Positions 62,501 through 64,000 of a stretch of DNA of 64,000 nt are shown here, one piece after another. The notes below the pieces were generated by a model. It was given only the letters and a program-made list of their open reading frames with translations, did no database searches and had not been told where the DNA came from. The DNA is from Anaeromyxobacter sp. (GTDB lineage: Bacteria; Myxococcota; Myxococcia; Myxococcales; Anaeromyxobacteraceae). The position numbers were made by a program, and so were the translations under genes. Location of the stretch: contig JADKCZ010000010.1 in NCBI GenBank assembly GCA_016718565.1, forward strand, positions 124,001 to 188,000. The letters run 5' to 3'. Position 1 is the stretch's first letter. The number at the start of each line of letters is the position of its first letter.

Positions 62501-64000
62501 CGACCTCGTGGTCTTCGACGAGGCAAGCCAGCTTCCGACCGAGGACGCTGTCGCCGCCATCTCTCGCGGCAAAAGCCTGATCGTAGTGGGCGACCCGAAG
62601 CAACTCCCGCCCACGAACTTCTTTTCCATCCAAGGCGGCGCCAGCGCCGTCTTGGTCGATGACGACGGCGAGCCGGTGCTCGAGGAGACCGAGAGCGTGC
62701 TCGAGGAGTTCCAGGGCGTCGGCCTCCACCAGGCCCACCTCGAGTGGCACTACCGAAGCGCGCACGAGTCGCTCATCCAGTTCTCGAACGAGAAGTTCTA
62801 CGGGAACCGTCTGGTCGTGTTCCCGAGCGCCGCCACCGACTCGCCGGACCGCGGCGTCCACTTCGAATTCGTAGAGGGCGGCCAATACGTCGGCGCGGGC
62901 CAGAATCCGGTGGAGGCGAGGCGAATCGCCATGGCGGTCGTCGAGCATTTCCGGAAGTCGCCTGACCTCACGCTCGGCGTGGGTACGTTCAGCCAGCGAC
63001 AGCAGATGGCCGTGTGGGATGAGCTCGAGCGAATTCGTCGGGCGGATCCTTCGCTGGAGGAGTTCTTCGATCGCGCCAGGTCCGAGCCGTTCTTCGTGAA
63101 GAACCTGGAGAACATCCAGGGCGACGAACGAGACGTCATCTTCCTGAGCATCACCTACGGGAAGCAGCCGGACGGGAAGCTCCGCTACAACTTCGGGCCG
63201 CTCAACCGTGAGAACGGCTGGCGGCGTCTCAACGTCCTGGTGAGCCGGGCGCGAAAGCAGATGCGGGTCTTCAGCTCGTTGCGGGCTTCGGACATCAATC
63301 CTTCCTCGGTCGTGACCCAGGGCCCAGCCCTGCTCGCCGACTTCCTGCGCTTCGCCGAGACCGGCAAGATGATGGCCACCACAACCGGCACGGCGGCGGA
63401 TGCCGAGAGCCCGTTCGAGCACGAGGTTGGGGAAGCCCTGGAGGACATGGGCTTCCTGGTGGATCGCCAGGTCGGGGTCGGGGCGTACCGCATCGACATC
63501 GGCGTGCGTCACCGCGACCGGCCCGGTGTTTACCTCGTGGGCCTCGAGTGCGATGGGGCCTCCTACCATGCCGCTCCCTGCGCCAGGGACCGGGATCGGC
63601 TTCGTCAGTACGTCCTTGAGCAGCGCGGCTGGACCATCCTGCGGGTCTGGTCCACCGACTGGTTCCGAGATCGCGCCCGGACCGTGGAGCGCTTGAAGCG
63701 GACGCTCGATGACCTTGCAGAGCAGCTCAAGGAAGACGCGGCGAAGCCGGCGATCTCGATGGCTTCTAGTAAGGTCGTGGAGGAGCTGGAGGTCCCTGAG
63801 GTGCCAATGGCGGCGGAGCCCGTGGCGGCGCTGGAGGTTGAAGAACTCGAACGGGCTCGTCTCCAGGTTCCGCCCTATCGAGTGGCAACGGCGTCCCGCC
63901 TGTATCGGACCTCGATTCTTGAGGCCAGCTCAGCGCAAGTCGCCCAGGAGGCTGCACAGATCGTTGCGGCCGAGGGCCCTATCCAGCACGAGGAGCTACT
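59520..64000 (+). CDS. DUF4011-helicase-Vsr/DUF3320 defence protein, incomplete at right edge
   Basis: The frame opens at ATG 59520 and stays open to the window end (1493 codons, no stop), so the protein is longer than 1490 residues. Order: DUF4011 N-terminus (~36-58, LLDLTGRNRALNYKPTK). Superfamily 1 helicase follows, with Walker A GPPGTGKSQT at ~376, Walker B VFDEASQ at ~999, VGDPKQLPPT at ~1023, a WHYRSAHESLIQFSN motif at ~1075, QGDERDVIF at ~1200 and NVLVSRARK at ~1238. A Vsr/DUF559-like nuclease follows (~1299-1385: D1326 in RIDIGV, E1343 and D1345 in GLECDGASYH). The start of a DUF3320-like region is at the end. About 600 residues between Walker A and B form a large helical insertion. 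This architecture is that of a known anti-phage defence group (called Hhe, from memory). Confidence 0.88.
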   Translation, partial: MPSEPPEATLPPPLPPADVAKEQQLRQRKLLEGAFSTWRGRLLDLTGRNRALNYKPTKVSTLTIVDEKPAEVYRLLIGEERPLTFSAVLPSRQEPVEPAPEVSPGEQIGLPLGTAPAEAPAPEPGEPDVAAQAFTPYAREDMAERHLDTVLQCQATPESLDLSLRRIADLQRTAIEEQGVNTVFLGLGFLHYRESPTADKEVRAPLVLVPVTLERATAKSGFRLLLAEDEPMVNPSLVEYLRRIHQIGSFPTIPEPADDATSVDLGPFFSAVAERVKDLKGWKVTEGIVLAPFTFQKLVIFKDIELNQEAFAQHHLVRRVVLKEGEPSTGLPPEIRDLDLDANYPPEITNQVVDADSSQLRAIAAVAAGHDLVIHGPPGTGKSQTITNLIADAIGVGKRVLFVSEKMAALEVVHRRLVEAKLGEFCLELHSTKARKGDVIESLRTALDRSGDATKGTVKSVAELTRARGHLNAYARDVHARQTTLSCTPFEAVGEFERVRKAPKFTYPADPTALSPEQLADLNEKTRQVEVQGRAVSPIRECGWRDSRITAFSEPIAERIGKVLADARELATEFAAQARVVHQRYGVREPKTVDDVAEVVEMALHLCMAPGIPSALLRDVRWSTPPPEVTALIEEGRQVSDLSSRLKERYRRELLASVPADDLAYVEQKLGSALAFLAILAPRYRGVRRRLKAMRRGAEALPLLEQISELKAVPAWTRRSEALAAHPQAVGWFGDAWRGASSDWNDLERRLAWLSKFHALAARHGQLGEVGYLLAEQGGQPEGAPEALAKTAVKLAEALARLHQLLVWPSDYLAKATISQIEARLSEVSRDLGKGSAWSAYVRAVSGLANTPAVAIAEAAYHGEIQAEQAGAAFRRALYGAWLDKVLPSIPALADFSVETHEERRRQFQKLDSQLLTEKRGELVSRLRETGQRRYAASSSAHRSFLSKELAKQKRHRPLRVILREARDAVMALKPCYLMSPLSVSQFLSPKVDFDLVVFDEASQLPTEDAVAAISRGKSLIVVGDPKQLPPTNFFSIQGGASAVLVDDDGEPVLEETESVLEEFQGVGLHQAHLEWHYRSAHESLIQFSNEKFYGNRLVVFPSAATDSPDRGVHFEFVEGGQYVGAGQNPVEARRIAMAVVEHFRKSPDLTLGVGTFSQRQQMAVWDELERIRRADPSLEEFFDRARSEPFFVKNLENIQGDERDVIFLSITYGKQPDGKLRYNFGPLNRENGWRRLNVLVSRARKQMRVFSSLRASDINPSSVVTQGPALLADFLRFAETGKMMATTTGTAADAESPFEHEVGEALEDMGFLVDRQVGVGAYRIDIGVRHRDRPGVYLVGLECDGASYHAAPCARDRDRLRQYVLEQRGWTILRVWSTDWFRDRARTVERLKRTLDDLAEQLKEDAAKPAISMASSKVVEELEVPEVPMAAEPVAALEVEELERARLQVPPYRVATASRLYRTSILEASSAQVAQEAAQIVAAEGPIQHEEL

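Noticed and set aside
61533..63569. Long minus-strand open frame opposite the helicase gene (678 codons)
   Set aside because: High GC removes stop codons from the antisense frame. The plus strand encodes recognisable helicase and nuclease motifs throughout.
56704..64000. Prophage
   Set aside because: Only integrase and excisionase are phage-like. No structural, lysis or replication genes appear in the visible part, so a genomic island is the better call.

Overview
The window is about 64 kb of very GC-rich DNA (most coding regions use G/C at nearly every third position). The gene content points to a myxobacterium (Myxococcota), most likely Anaeromyxobacter or a close relative. The supporting signs are a protein with a MYXO-CTERM-like tail beside a myxobacterial-type outer-membrane barrel, a eukaryote-type Ser/Thr kinase, twin bactofilins beside a ParB/Srx-domain protein, a CIRCE-controlled groESL operon, and many myxobacterial-style hypothetical lipoproteins. 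The genus is an inference; there is no rRNA gene to confirm it.

Layout. 0-10 kb: end of a cation/proton antiporter coupled to a CBS-domain-like protein, NAD-malic enzyme, a DUF3108 protein, a lipoprotein, groES-groEL with promoter, CIRCE and terminator, rpoZ, and a VOC protein. 9.8-10.4 kb: a repeat field with a seven-copy array of hairpin-forming units of about 63 bp. 10.4-25 kb: a Wzx/Wzy-type polysaccharide locus (WecA-like initiator, WecG/TagA-like enzyme, flippase, five further glycosyltransferases, polymerase/ligase, Wzz-like chain-length protein, SLBB export protein). 25-30 kb: aspartokinase, another repeat field, a DnaC-like ATPase with a partner, a Cys-rich lipoprotein and a Ser/Thr kinase. 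30-36 kb: the essential envelope operon uppS-cdsA-dxr-rseP-tsaB. 36-48 kb: hemerythrin, an M50 metalloprotease-like membrane protein, an epimerase, an aspartate-semialdehyde-dehydrogenase-like protein lacking the catalytic Cys, surface and outer-membrane proteins, a nitrilase, an HTH regulator, a large TPR protein, and an STT3-like membrane glycosyltransferase. 48-56.5 kb: hydrolase, bactofilins-ParB/Srx-pyrE-lipoprotein, nadB, lytic transglycosylase, TPR-AIM24 protein, pgsA.

At 56.5 kb a tRNA-Gly(GCC) gene with its own promoter and intrinsic terminator is followed by a tyrosine integrase and an excisionase-like protein. From there the base and codon use loosens (more A/T third positions). 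The cargo visible is an Mrr-type restriction endonuclease and a very large DUF4011-helicase-Vsr/DUF3320 protein that runs off the right edge. This is the left end of a tRNA-inserted genomic island that looks like a phage-defence island, and it is the most interesting system in the window.

Two kinds of repeat recur across the window. One is a palindromic intergenic element of about 50 bp (three dispersed copies plus the tandem array). The other is a GACCCC/GGGGTC hexanucleotide microsatellite, which occurs in spacers and also inside three genes, where it encodes Pro-Thr/Ser-Thr linkers.
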